IMG/VR virus record: IMGVR_UViG_3300042691_012182
Span: 1 to 24,012 of that record
Source of the DNA: a virus
DNA length: 24,012 nucleotides
Strand: one strand, 5' to 3'
Under the pieces are notes generated by a model. It worked only from the letters and a program-made list of their open reading frames with translations. It did not search any database and had not been told where the DNA came from. Below, in pieces: positions 1-5,563 of the stretch. Made by a program: the position numbers and the translations under genes. The stretch's first letter is position 1; each line of letters begins with the position of its first letter.

Positions 1-72
1 TTCTTCATCTAGATAAAATGCATACTGTTCGTCTACTTGATGCCATTCGTGTTTGACTATGGTGACCATCAT
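1..72 (-). CDS. Hypothetical phage protein, N-terminal part only
   Basis: The frame opens with two consecutive ATG codons (72 and 69) and stays open to the window edge, so only the first 23-24 residues are seen (MVTIVKHEWHQVDEQYAFYL and on). A clear ribosome binding site GGAGAAG lies just upstream at 74-80. The start overlaps the stop of the preceding gene as TGATG, which implies translational coupling. The KHEWHQVDEQYA stretch resembles, from memory, small conserved T4-like phage proteins of unknown function. Nothing can be said about the C-terminal part. Confidence 0.7.
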   Translation of the reverse strand, partial: MMVTIVKHEWHQVDEQYAFYLDEE

Positions 73-509
73 TCTTCTCCTTCAATCACTTCATTACCAT
101 CAGTATCATACTTCTTACCAGCATTAGGACCATCAACACGCTCAAAGATAGGATCACAGTCGATGATCATCTCAGAGTCACCTTGTATCCAATCTTGTTC
201 CTCTAAGTCGTATACACTGTTACCTTCTTCAAAATATTCTTCAAGTAGTTGTTGTGTTTCTTCATCACAACCATCTAGGTCTTGACTATCCCAGCAACCA
301 TCCCATGTTTCTATGAGTTCTACATCATACCCACAGTCCCATAGATTATCACCCGCACTAATCTTTGGTACGTTCTCATCTTCTGTCTCTACTTCAAAGC
401 TACCCCAACGCCAACCTGTCTCTGACATAACAGTATTATCGCCTTTGTGATAATATTGACGTTCAACTAATGATTTCTTCCAACTTGGGTGAATTATCCA
501 TTGTGCCAT
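69..509 (-). CDS. Conserved hypothetical phage protein, acidic
   Basis: A 146-residue, strongly acidic, Trp-rich protein with no recognised catalytic motif. It begins MAQWIIHPSWKKSLVERQYY and has a repeated D/W pattern in the middle (ETWDGCWDSQDLDGC). It resembles, from memory, conserved proteins of T4-like cyanophages, which have no known role. The start at 509 is well supported by AAGGAGCAATC directly before ATG. It overlaps the preceding small gene by 16 bases and the following one by the TGATG junction. No signal peptide or membrane helix is seen, so it is probably cytoplasmic. Confidence 0.75.
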   Translation of the reverse strand: MAQWIIHPSWKKSLVERQYYHKGDNTVMSETGWRWGSFEVETEDENVPKISAGDNLWDCGYDVELIETWDGCWDSQDLDGCDEETQQLLEEYFEEGNSVYDLEEQDWIQGDSEMIIDCDPIFERVDGPNAGKKYDTDGNEVIEGEE

Positions 510-670
510 GATTGCTCCTTCTCTCGTAGTTTCTCAATCTCATTTGCAGCTTCTTCTAGCAGGTCAGCTATTCTGTCAGGCTGTCCTTCTTGTACCGATT
601 TTCTAGAAGGTATCTGACGGCGTATCTCTGCTCTCTTACGAAGTCTATACACTAAGTCGTTCTCGCTCAT
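494..670 (-). CDS. Small hypothetical protein with amphipathic C-terminal helix
   Basis: A 58-residue protein starting MSENDLVYRLRKRAEIRRQI and continuing into a helix with the pattern IADLLEEAANEIEKLRE (about residues 34-50). This helix pattern is common in short early phage proteins and may mediate dimerisation. AAGGT lies 7 bases before the ATG. The start overlaps the stop of the upstream 33-residue gene as ATGA, and its own end overlaps the next gene by 16 bases. Function unknown. Confidence 0.65.
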   Translation of the reverse strand: MSENDLVYRLRKRAEIRRQIPSRKSVQEGQPDRIADLLEEAANEIEKLREKEQSWHNG

Positions 671-768
671 GCTCGTACCTTATGAGTTACATACAGAACT
701 ATTCCCATGGCTATAATGATTCCTACTGCTACTCCATAGAAGAATGTGGTCCAGGCTAGTAGTGTCAT
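667..768 (-). CDS. Tiny single-helix membrane protein (33 aa)
   Basis: The frame encodes MTLLAWTTFFYGVAVGIIIA followed by MGIVLYVTHKVRA and a stop: almost entirely one transmembrane helix (about residues 4-28) with a short basic tail, so the C-terminus probably faces the cytoplasm. It is joined by 4-base ATGA overlaps to the genes on both sides, the main reason to accept so short a frame. The ribosome binding site is weak, which fits translation coupled to the lipoprotein gene before it. Function unknown. Confidence 0.55.
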   Translation of the reverse strand: MTLLAWTTFFYGVAVGIIIAMGIVLYVTHKVRA

Positions 769-902
769 TTTGTTTTGTACTCACAGATAATCTGATTATT
801 CTGTATACATTGCTTTGTAGATGGATCGGATACTGATATCACTCTCATCTGATATTGAGTGGTGCAGGCTGAGAGGAATAAAATCGGTATCAGGAGTTTC
901 AT
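765..902 (-). CDS. Mini-lipoprotein (45 aa)
   Basis: A 45-residue frame with an N-terminal signal (MKLLIPILFLSAC) ending in a lipobox L-S-A-C, so residue Cys13 should be lipidated and the product anchored in a membrane after signal peptidase II cleavage. The mature part is about 33 residues with two more Cys (near 32 and 40) that could form a disulfide. Stop and start codons overlap the neighbours by ATGA on both sides. Phages use small lipoproteins for superinfection exclusion (T5 Llp is one example) or lysis control; which, if either, applies here is not shown by the sequence. Confidence 0.65.
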   Translation of the reverse strand: MKLLIPILFLSACTTQYQMRVISVSDPSTKQCIQNNQIICEYKTK

Positions 903-1153
903 TCTATCAGCGTCCTGCTCTGAATGTTCCAGTAATGCTCGACGGCTTTCTTAGCGTAGTCTTGTTCAATGTATTGTCCTAGAGGTTTCTCATCATCAAA
1001 CTTCAAAGGATATGCATAGGTACCTGTATGGACGGCGGCGCACCAAATGTCCTGGAGGGCGAATTTATGGGCGGCTCCCACAATCATACCAGAGTCAGTA
1101 TCATAGTAATACCACTTAGCGTTTCTCTCACGCCATTCATAAGTCTTGTTCAT
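899..1153 (-). CDS. Conserved hypothetical phage protein
   Basis: An 84-residue soluble protein, rich in Tyr and Trp, with the recognisable stretch WCAAVHTGTYAYPLKFDDEK (about residues 37-56) and a C-terminal helix AKKAVEHYW. I recall similar frames in marine T4-like phages but know of no function. It starts at ATG 1153 inside the end of the upstream mini-lipoprotein gene (17-base overlap) and hands over to the next lipoprotein gene by ATGA. No membrane segment or metal site is visible. Confidence 0.7.
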   Translation of the reverse strand: MNKTYEWRERNAKWYYYDTDSGMIVGAAHKFALQDIWCAAVHTGTYAYPLKFDDEKPLGQYIEQDYAKKAVEHYWNIQSRTLIE

Positions 1154-1286
1154 AGACTTCTTTCTTTAGAAAAACTCTGGAGAAGTCTGCTTTGAAACCA
1201 TTGACTTCTTTTTTAAATTCATTCTTGGCTTCTTTTATAGAAGCACAACCAGATAGCAATAGACAGATTAGCAGTAGTTTTTTCAT
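1137..1286 (-). CDS. Mini-lipoprotein (49 aa)
   Basis: A 49-residue frame with a textbook lipoprotein signal: basic start MKK, hydrophobic run LLLICLLL, then lipobox L-S-G-C with Cys14 as the lipidated residue. The mature part (about 36 residues) is charged and probably helical (ASIKEAKNEFKKEVNGFKAD). Its ATG overlaps the upstream stop as TAATG, and its end overlaps the next gene by 17 bases. It is the second tiny lipoprotein within 400 bases. Membrane anchoring is a firm prediction; function is unknown. Confidence 0.68.
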   Translation of the reverse strand: MKKLLLICLLLSGCASIKEAKNEFKKEVNGFKADFSRVFLKKEVYEQDL

Positions 1287-1486
1287 TACCAATCACTCTC
1301 GTCAGCAATGGATGCTGTAACCTTCAAAGGAGTACCATGAATCACTGTTTCCCATTCCATCTGTAGTGTATAACCAATACCAGAATGGTTGTCATAGATT
1401 AAATCAAAACCTCCTTTGATATTGTGTTTCTCAACAAGTTCATTAATAACCTTGAGGTCAGCAATGTTAATAGACATTTTATTCAT
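1286..1486 (-). CDS. Hypothetical protein (66 aa)
   Basis: A 66-residue soluble protein (MNKMSINIADLKVINELVEK, then a probable beta-rich second half with GFDLIYDNHSGIGYTLQMEW). AGGA stands 7 bases before ATG 1486, and the start overlaps the upstream stop as ATGA; a second ATG three codons in is also possible. No family recognised. It belongs to the chain of coupled small early genes. Confidence 0.6.
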   Translation of the reverse strand: MNKMSINIADLKVINELVEKHNIKGGFDLIYDNHSGIGYTLQMEWETVIHGTPLKVTASIADESDW

Positions 1487-1677
1487 TTGAGGTTCCTATC
1501 AATTAGAAAGCGAACATAGTCAATATCACCTTCCGATTCTTCTATATAGGTTTCTATTTCTTGTATGATTAAATTGGCAAACTTGACTGAATCAAAATGC
1601 AAGTGGCCATCAATCAGTACACCATTGATATAATGACTCCAGCATTGACCAGTTAGTTCTTGTATTTTCTTATTCAT
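1483..1677 (-). CDS. Small phage protein of the MNxKxxEL paralogue family
   Basis: A 64-residue protein opening MNKKIQELTGQCW, then a His/Asp loop and an amphipathic helix VKFANLIIQEIETYIEESE. The N-terminal MNxKxxEL motif and the F-(A/E)-x-L-I-x-x-E helix are shared with the frames at 1670-1918, 2181-2438 and 2641-2889. Such families of short repeated genes are common in T4-like marine phages. It overlaps both neighbours by a few bases. Function unknown. Confidence 0.65.
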   Translation of the reverse strand: MNKKIQELTGQCWSHYINGVLIDGHLHFDSVKFANLIIQEIETYIEESEGDIDYVRFLIDRNLK

Positions 1678-1918
1678 CTAGTTGTAACGGTCCAAAATGT
1701 TGACGGATACGCATAGCAGCTCCACCAGAAGTCATCTGTGTAGTCATACCATTCACGCAGATATTAACACATTCTTCTACAATTAACTCATAGAACTTTT
1801 CTAGTTCTTTATCATAATTAGATGACCAGTCAACAAAGGCATCTCGTGGACGCCAATCTTCATCTTCCCACAGAGCAAAACCTGCTTTGTCTACTAGTTC
1901 TATAAATTTAGGATTCAC
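1670..1918 (-). CDS. Small phage protein of the MNxKxxEL paralogue family
   Basis: An 82-residue member of the local family: MNPKFIELVDKAG at the start, the helix LEKFYELIVEECVNIC in the middle, and IRQHFG near the C-terminus, the most complete set of the three family motifs. The start codon is GTG at 1918, supported by GGAG at a 6-base spacing and by the GTGA overlap with the stop of the MazG-like gene. It is probably a soluble helical protein. No function is known to me. Confidence 0.68.
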   Translation of the reverse strand: MNPKFIELVDKAGFALWEDEDWRPRDAFVDWSSNYDKELEKFYELIVEECVNICVNGMTTQMTSGGAAMRIRQHFGPLQLDE

Positions 1919-2184
1919 AGATTACTCCATTTCTTTAGTTTCTCACGTTTCTGTTCTTTATAGAATTCTAAGTCAGCCTCTTTGAGAATGTTATGCTTTA
2001 TGCATAGATCAATCATACAAAGTAAATCACCAATTTCTTTGTGCAGCAGTTCATCATTATATTCTTTTGTAATAGGATTGTAGCCATGTAGACCATATCG
2101 ATGTATCTTTGAGATAATCTGTATGACCTCTCCACATTCTTCTTGTAGAATGACTAAAGCCTCATCACAATTGAGTGTACTCAT
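1915..2184 (-). CDS. MazG-like nucleotide pyrophosphohydrolase family protein
   Basis: An 89-residue all-alpha protein with the two acidic metal-binding motifs of the MazG/dUTPase-like superfamily: EECGE (residues 15-19, in helix QEECGEVIQIISKI) and KEIGD (49-53, in helix LLHKEIGDLLCMIDLC). These residues bind Mg2+ in enzymes that cleave (d)NTPs to the monophosphate and pyrophosphate. Its length matches single-domain phage MazG-like proteins. In a phage it could clean up non-canonical nucleotides or lower alarmones, but the substrate cannot be read from the sequence. It sits between two members of the MNxKxxEL family and is joined to both by ATGA/GTGA overlaps. Confidence 0.75.
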   Translation of the reverse strand: MSTLNCDEALVILQEECGEVIQIISKIHRYGLHGYNPITKEYNDELLHKEIGDLLCMIDLCIKHNILKEADLEFYKEQKREKLKKWSNL

Positions 2185-2438
2185 TTTGGTAGATTATATT
2201 CTCTGGTATATTGACTTGTGATTGAACCATGAGCATCAGGTCCTTCATATCTAACATTTGATTCTACAGGCAGACCAAAACGCTTTCGTATGTTCTTTTT
2301 GTCTGCTTGTGAACCGCAACAAGCAACACATTCTTGAACAACTAACTCAAACAATGTTTCAATTCTATTCTGACATTCTTCGCTGATATACTTGTGTGTA
2401 CCAGACTTCAACATCAGTTCTTTTAATTGTTCATTCAT
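2181..2438 (-). CDS. Small phage protein of the MNxKxxEL paralogue family
   Basis: An 85-residue protein with the family motifs MNEQLKELMLKSG (1-13), IETLFELVVQECVACC (about 26-41) and IRKRFG (about 50-55), followed by a tail of about 30 residues not shared with the paralogues (ending TREYNLPK). The two adjacent Cys after the helix and the VNIC of the 1670-1918 paralogue are in the same place. ATGA junctions link it to the genes on both sides. Function unknown. Confidence 0.67.
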   Translation of the reverse strand: MNEQLKELMLKSGTHKYISEECQNRIETLFELVVQECVACCGSQADKKNIRKRFGLPVESNVRYEGPDAHGSITSQYTREYNLPK

Positions 2439-2641
2439 TTTAACACACTTCTGTCAATACAATGAAAACCTTCCATACCTCTTATCATGATTCCATTTCT
2501 TTCTTCACATTGTTCAGCATCATGCCGTACAGATTCACTAGCTAACCATGCAACAATAAAAATCATTGCCATTCCAATACCAAATACAATCAGTATATGC
2601 TTCCAAGTTTTAGATTTAGATTCGGTTTCAAATTCGTACAT
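2435..2641 (-). CDS. Single-pass membrane protein (68 aa)
   Basis: A charged N-terminus (MYEFETESKSKTWK) precedes one transmembrane helix (about residues 15-34, ILIVFGIGMAMIFIVAWL) and then ESVRHDAEQCEERNG with a second Cys at HCIDR. With a Lys-rich N-side the C-terminal Cys-containing part is likely periplasmic. The SxSxRHxxxxC stretch after the helix recurs in the neighbouring 2886-3059 protein, so the two may be distant paralogues. It starts at ATG 2641, overlapping the previous stop as TAATG. Function unknown. Confidence 0.63.
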   Translation of the reverse strand: MYEFETESKSKTWKHILIVFGIGMAMIFIVAWLASESVRHDAEQCEERNGIMIRGMEGFHCIDRSVLK

Positions 2642-2889
2642 TATAATATCCCAAATTCGTTTTTAATGGCACTTATATAAATCTCTGCACCTTTACCATA
2701 AAGAAAGCCTGCAGGAATCTTGTCTTGCTCTCGTATAATTCTGAATACTTCTTGAAGAATGTTTCTACCATAATCTTCAAGTTCGGCCATGTCTGCCCAA
2801 TCTGAAACAAAATACACTCTAGGTGTTTCGTTGTCAATGTAGTTCAGAACACCAGCATCAAGAGCTAGTTCTTGAAACTTCTCGTTCAT
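2641..2889 (-). CDS. Small phage protein of the MNxKxxEL paralogue family (divergent)
   Basis: An 82-residue protein starting MNEKFQELALDAG, the same opening as the three paralogues downstream. The helix YGRNILQEVFRIIRE corresponds to the F-x-LIVxEC helix but lacks its Cys, and IKNEFGIL at the C-terminus matches the IRxxFG motif. It also has an insertion with an acidic patch (DWADMAELEDYG). It is coupled to the upstream membrane protein by ATGA. Function unknown. Confidence 0.65.
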   Translation of the reverse strand: MNEKFQELALDAGVLNYIDNETPRVYFVSDWADMAELEDYGRNILQEVFRIIREQDKIPAGFLYGKGAEIYISAIKNEFGIL

Positions 2890-3059
2890 GATTTACACAC
2901 AACTTGAATTTCAGATGCATTCAAACCTTTTTCAATTGCTTTCACTCGGCACTCATGTCTGATTGAATCTGAATGTAGACTCGCACCAAACATCATTCCA
3001 AAAAACGCTAGAACACCAACAACAAAAATTAAAGTTTGTTTAATATCATCACTCATCAT
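2886..3059 (-). CDS. Single-pass membrane protein (57 aa)
   Basis: I place the start at ATG 3059 (or the adjacent ATG 3056) because AAGGAGAAA precedes it; the frame is open further upstream but has no such site there. The product begins MMSDDIKQTL, has a transmembrane helix (IFVVGVLAFFGMMFGASL) and a C-terminal part with SIRHECRVKAIEKGLNASEI ending VCKS. The two Cys could pair in the periplasm. The RHEC segment parallels the RHDAEQC segment of the 2435-2641 protein. Function unknown. Confidence 0.65.
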   Translation of the reverse strand: MMSDDIKQTLIFVVGVLAFFGMMFGASLHSDSIRHECRVKAIEKGLNASEIQVVCKS

Positions 3060-3195
3060 TTTCTCCTTCAGGTTTAGTTGCTTGTTTATATGCTTCAAGT
3101 ATTTCAAATAACGAAACTTTTTCTTCCCAATAATCTGAATAGATTACTGGTTCTGTATTAGCTTCTGGTTTCTTAAACGGGATGATAATCGACAT
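3049..3195 (-). CDS. Small hypothetical protein (48 aa)
   Basis: The preferred start is ATG 3195, giving MSIIIPFKKPEANTEPVIYS, then YWEEKVSLFEILEAYKQATK and an acidic end. The frame could be extended to GTG 3234, but the extra residues have no good ribosome binding site, and the IIPFKKP opening is typical of a true start in such proteins. With this start it overlaps the upstream zinc-motif gene by 23 bases. No family recognised. Confidence 0.5.
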   Translation of the reverse strand: MSIIIPFKKPEANTEPVIYSDYWEEKVSLFEILEAYKQATKPEGENDE

Positions 3196-3616
3196 GTTCT
3201 GGACGCCCAAAAGAATCATTATAGTGTTTATCACACAGAGTTTTCCACCAACCGGTAGTTCTCAGTTCTCCTTTAGCACCACACACTTCACAGATATGAC
3301 AAGACATTTTCTCTGCCATGTCTATAACACCATTCATATACTTGTCGGTATTATCAGCATAAAATCTTAGCATACCATACTTTTCTTTAATCTGGACTAC
3401 TTTAGGATATTCTATTTCATCAGGAATTTTTTCGTATTGTTTTTCGATATAATACTGACGGGCATCATTACTAGACTTTACATGACTGTAGATGATTTCA
3501 GATACCATATCAATTAGATGATACCATCCTTTATCAATGTATACACCACAATAAACATCATCATACATTTTAGGATAAGTTTCTTTGAGGTATTTCTCAA
3601 AATTATCAAAAGTCAT
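3173..3616 (-). CDS. Conserved hypothetical with C-terminal zinc-binding motif
   Basis: A 147-residue protein. The middle has VVQIKEKYGMLRFYADNTD (about residues 72-90). The C-terminal part has a putative zinc site: CHICEVCG near 105-112, followed some 15 residues later by GWWKTLCDKH. The CEVCG/LCDKH arrangement with a Trp pair resembles a widespread small bacterial and phage family of unknown function (from memory). It may bind Zn2+ and nucleic acid or protein; the sequence does not say which. It overlaps the gene before it by 11 bases. Confidence 0.7.
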   Translation of the reverse strand: MTFDNFEKYLKETYPKMYDDVYCGVYIDKGWYHLIDMVSEIIYSHVKSSNDARQYYIEKQYEKIPDEIEYPKVVQIKEKYGMLRFYADNTDKYMNGVIDMAEKMSCHICEVCGAKGELRTTGWWKTLCDKHYNDSFGRPEHVDYHPV

Positions 3617-3818
3617 AATCTAAAGTTCTCCGTGATATTTCTTCCCACTCTGGTCTTGGTGCTCCTGCTGCATCAAGAACCATCATATATTCTTCTGTTA
3701 CTTGCCAATGTTCTAACCAAACTATGTATTGTCCAACGATGGTGGGAAGCAATGCAAATTCTTTTAGATGACGAATATCACCTATCTTAGGTTCAGGATT
3801 TTTTATTTTCCATCTCAT
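3606..3818 (-). CDS. Conserved hypothetical phage protein (70 aa)
   Basis: A 70-residue soluble protein beginning MRWKIKNPEPKIGDIRHLKE, followed by FALLPTIVG and a Trp-rich central strand (YIVWLEHWQVTEEY). The opening 'WKIKNP-PKxGD-R' is familiar from marine T4-like phages, where it has no assigned role. It starts at ATG 3818, five bases after the stop of the promoter-proximal gene 3824-4060. No membrane or metal motifs. Confidence 0.68.
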   Translation of the reverse strand: MRWKIKNPEPKIGDIRHLKEFALLPTIVGQYIVWLEHWQVTEEYMMVLDAAGAPRPEWEEISRRTLDYDF

Positions 3819-3823
3819 AACAA

Positions 3824-4060
3824 TTATTCCGTATCGTATGGATTCAAATATGCATCTATCTTCTTATTTGCTTCTTCAAGTGATACAGCATAAACAGTAA
3901 ATGTCATCACACCTTTAGCACTGATAGAAATGCTAAATGGTACAGGACCACCAGGAAACTCAAAATCATCGGGCACAGGTCGCATGATGCGAAACTTCTG
4001 TGTCTGTTTCATTCTATCAATGATTTCGCTGGTAAGCTGGCTTGGAGTTTTATCTTTCAT
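3824..4060 (-). CDS. Hypothetical protein, first gene of the early block
   Basis: A 78-residue soluble protein with a helical N-terminus (SQLTSEIIDRMKQTQK) and a probable beta-rich C-terminus (FSISISAKGVMTFTVYAVSL, then EEANKKIDAYLN). It is the first gene after the promoter at 4067-4095. The ATG at 4060 lies only six bases past the -10 box, so the mRNA from that promoter would start at or on the ATG (leaderless). The next in-frame ATG (4012) has no better ribosome binding site. Function unknown. Confidence 0.65.
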   Translation of the reverse strand: MKDKTPSQLTSEIIDRMKQTQKFRIMRPVPDDFEFPGGPVPFSISISAKGVMTFTVYAVSLEEANKKIDAYLNPYDTE

Positions 4061-4066
4061 GGTAGT

Positions 4067-4095
4067 ATCATATCAAAAGTGAGATGAAATGTCAA
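4067..4095 (-). promoter_or_regulatory. Sigma70-type promoter P2 for the early small-gene block
   Basis: Reading leftward: TTGACA (4095-4090), a 17-base spacer ending in TGA (extended -10 TG), then TATGAT (4072-4067). The -35 overlaps the stop codon of the cupin gene. The predicted start point is about 4060, the A of the ATG of the following gene. Matches are 6/6 and 5/6 to the bacterial housekeeping consensus. Confidence 0.75.
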
Positions 4096-4451
4096 GTCTT
4101 TTGTGAGTCTCCTGGTAAAACTCTATGATTATCTTCCACCGAATCTGGTGTTGATACTTCTATAATTGTTCCTTTTACAAAACAAATAAGTTGATGCGGA
4201 AGTAATGGTGGATTATGCCAAGTCATTCCTGGTGTCAATCTATTACTTTTCATTGTTGCATCTTTAGTATCTATCCAGTTCACTTGAAACTCACCAGACA
4301 ATACATACCAAGTTTCGTCTTTCTCGGCATGGAAGTGCATACTGAATTTAGCACCTTCATTGAAGTGCATCATTTTACCACAGTATTTGTCGTTGGTGCA
4401 CCAGATTTCTTCGTGACCCCAACCTTTTGGTACTTTACCCGATAGCTTCAT
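4092..4451 (-). CDS. Cupin-domain protein of the sugar module
   Basis: A 119-residue single-domain cupin. Motif 1 is visible as H39-x-H41-xxxx-E46 followed by G53 (FSMHFHAEKDETWYVLSGE), and motif 2 as PG-TWHNPPLLPHQ about 30 residues later, so a divalent metal is likely bound. The fold is shared with sugar-nucleotide epimerases and the C-terminal part of type II mannose-6-phosphate isomerases. Being the last gene after the two HldE-type genes (17-base overlap with the kinase), it probably acts on a sugar or sugar phosphate, but the reaction is inference. The start at 4451 follows GAGGAAATAG. The promoter for the next block overlaps its stop. Confidence 0.72.
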   Translation of the reverse strand: MKLSGKVPKGWGHEEIWCTNDKYCGKMMHFNEGAKFSMHFHAEKDETWYVLSGEFQVNWIDTKDATMKSNRLTPGMTWHNPPLLPHQLICFVKGTIIEVSTPDSVEDNHRVLPGDSQKT

Positions 4452-5202
4452 CTATTTCCTCTTTTGTAGGTGCGTATACTCCAAGATGTTGTACAGTTAC
4501 CGATGATGCAATGTTAGCATAACGAATGGCTATTTCAATATCGTTGAAAGAATAGTAATACGTTGCAAGTGCTGCTAAGAAAGTATCTCCCGCACCACAA
4601 GCATCCGCAACACTAACAACAGGAGCAGGATAAACAACACCTTTATATTTCGCTCCATTCTTTCCATCAGTAACAATAAGATTCTTATGTTGTGAGATAA
4701 TTTTTTTATTTTCTACCGAATTAATTTTAATGAACACATTGGTCTTTGGGAAAATTTGATCAAACTCTCCAATATCTGTTTTCTTTGTGTCGATAAAAAT
4801 TGGTTTGTCCCTAAACTTGTTTATAATCTGCTTTATGTTCTGATATGAGAGAGTTCCTTTGTTGTAGTCGGAGATAACAACACAATCATATTCTTTTTCG
4901 GGAATGTTTTGAACTTTTATTGGATCAGAAATTTTATCATTATCAAGTCTTAGTAGTTGATGACCAGTCTTTTCGTCGATGAATCTTGTTTTTACTGATT
5001 TTGTATTTCCGGAAACTAATGTAACTTTTGCACCGAGTGCAGCAAGGTTTTTATATACGTTTGCTGCCATACCATCTAGTGTTTCAATTTTAGTAAGTTC
5101 GAGTATAGGGACTGGTGCTTCTGGACTGATTCGGTTAACTGTGCCGTATTGATAAACGTCCTTGCAAACATCACCGACTAGTAATACGTTGAATGATTTC
5201 AC
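4435..5202 (-). CDS. HldE/RfaE domain I-type sugar kinase (PfkB family)
   Basis: A 255-residue PfkB-fold kinase. The N-terminus LLVGDVCKDVYQYGTVNRIS then PEAPVPILEL (about residues 7-36) is characteristic of the HldE domain that phosphorylates D-glycero-D-manno-heptose 7-phosphate at C1. MAANVYKNLAALGA (45-58) stands for the family GGAANV region. VADACGAGDTF (198-208) holds the anion hole and catalytic base Asp206. It is shorter than the roughly 310-residue bacterial domain. The start codon is GTG 5202 with AGAGGG about 9 bases upstream, inside the nucleotidyltransferase gene (32-base overlap). ADP-heptose synthesis for LPS-type glycans is the likely pathway; a different sugar phosphate substrate is possible. 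Confidence 0.82.
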   Translation of the reverse strand: MKSFNVLLVGDVCKDVYQYGTVNRISPEAPVPILELTKIETLDGMAANVYKNLAALGAKVTLVSGNTKSVKTRFIDEKTGHQLLRLDNDKISDPIKVQNIPEKEYDCVVISDYNKGTLSYQNIKQIINKFRDKPIFIDTKKTDIGEFDQIFPKTNVFIKINSVENKKIISQHKNLIVTDGKNGAKYKGVVYPAPVVSVADACGAGDTFLAALATYYYSFNDIEIAIRYANIASSVTVQHLGVYAPTKEEIDEAIG

Positions 5203-5563
5203 TTGTTGAATGCCCTCTTATCAAATCAAAGAAAATAATCTCTTTACATACTTCTTGTCCTACAATATCTTTACCTATATAGTCAGAGCCTTTTACCATA
5301 GCGTCATGTTTAGATATTAGATCGATAAGTTCCTCATCAGTATCGAAATTAGCAACCGCACTAACAACTTTTAGATGCATCAGCATTAACATTCTATCTG
5401 CACATGGATTGATAGGTCTAGTTGAACCTTTTAGTCGTTTTACTCTTTCGTCAGTATCTACTGCTACTGTGAGAAAGTCTCCTTGTTCACGGGCAAATAG
5501 TAATAGCTCAAGATGACCTCTGTGTAAAATGTCAAAGGTACCATTAACAAATATTTTTCTCAT
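5171..5563 (-). CDS. HldE/RfaE domain II-type sugar nucleotidyltransferase
   Basis: A 130-residue cytidylyltransferase-fold enzyme. The ATP-binding signature is intact: NGTFDILHRGH (7-17) with HRGH, then VAVDTDERVKRLKG, and STSEII near the C-terminus. Bacterial HldE domain II transfers AMP to heptose 1-phosphate to make ADP-heptose; related enzymes include TagD and glycerol-3-phosphate cytidylyltransferase, so the sugar is inferred from the kinase next door. Here it is a separate gene and precedes the kinase, the reverse of the bacterial fusion order. The start ATG 5563 overlaps the upstream stop as ATGA. Confidence 0.85.
   Translation of the reverse strand: MRKIFVNGTFDILHRGHLELLLFAREQGDFLTVAVDTDERVKRLKGSTRPINPCADRMLMLMHLKVVSAVANFDTDEELIDLISKHDAMVKGSDYIGKDIVGQEVCKEIIFFDLIRGHSTSEIIQRITSR

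Noticed and set aside
37-285. Plus-strand open frame of 82 codons, and other plus-strand frames across the window
   Set aside because: All are antisense shadows of better minus-strand genes, lack ribosome binding sites and recognisable domains, and their Ser/Leu-rich composition is typical of shadow frames.
3196-3234. N-terminal extension of the 3049-3195 gene from GTG 3234
   Set aside because: No ribosome binding site precedes the GTG, and the extension deepens the overlap with the zinc-motif gene without adding a domain.
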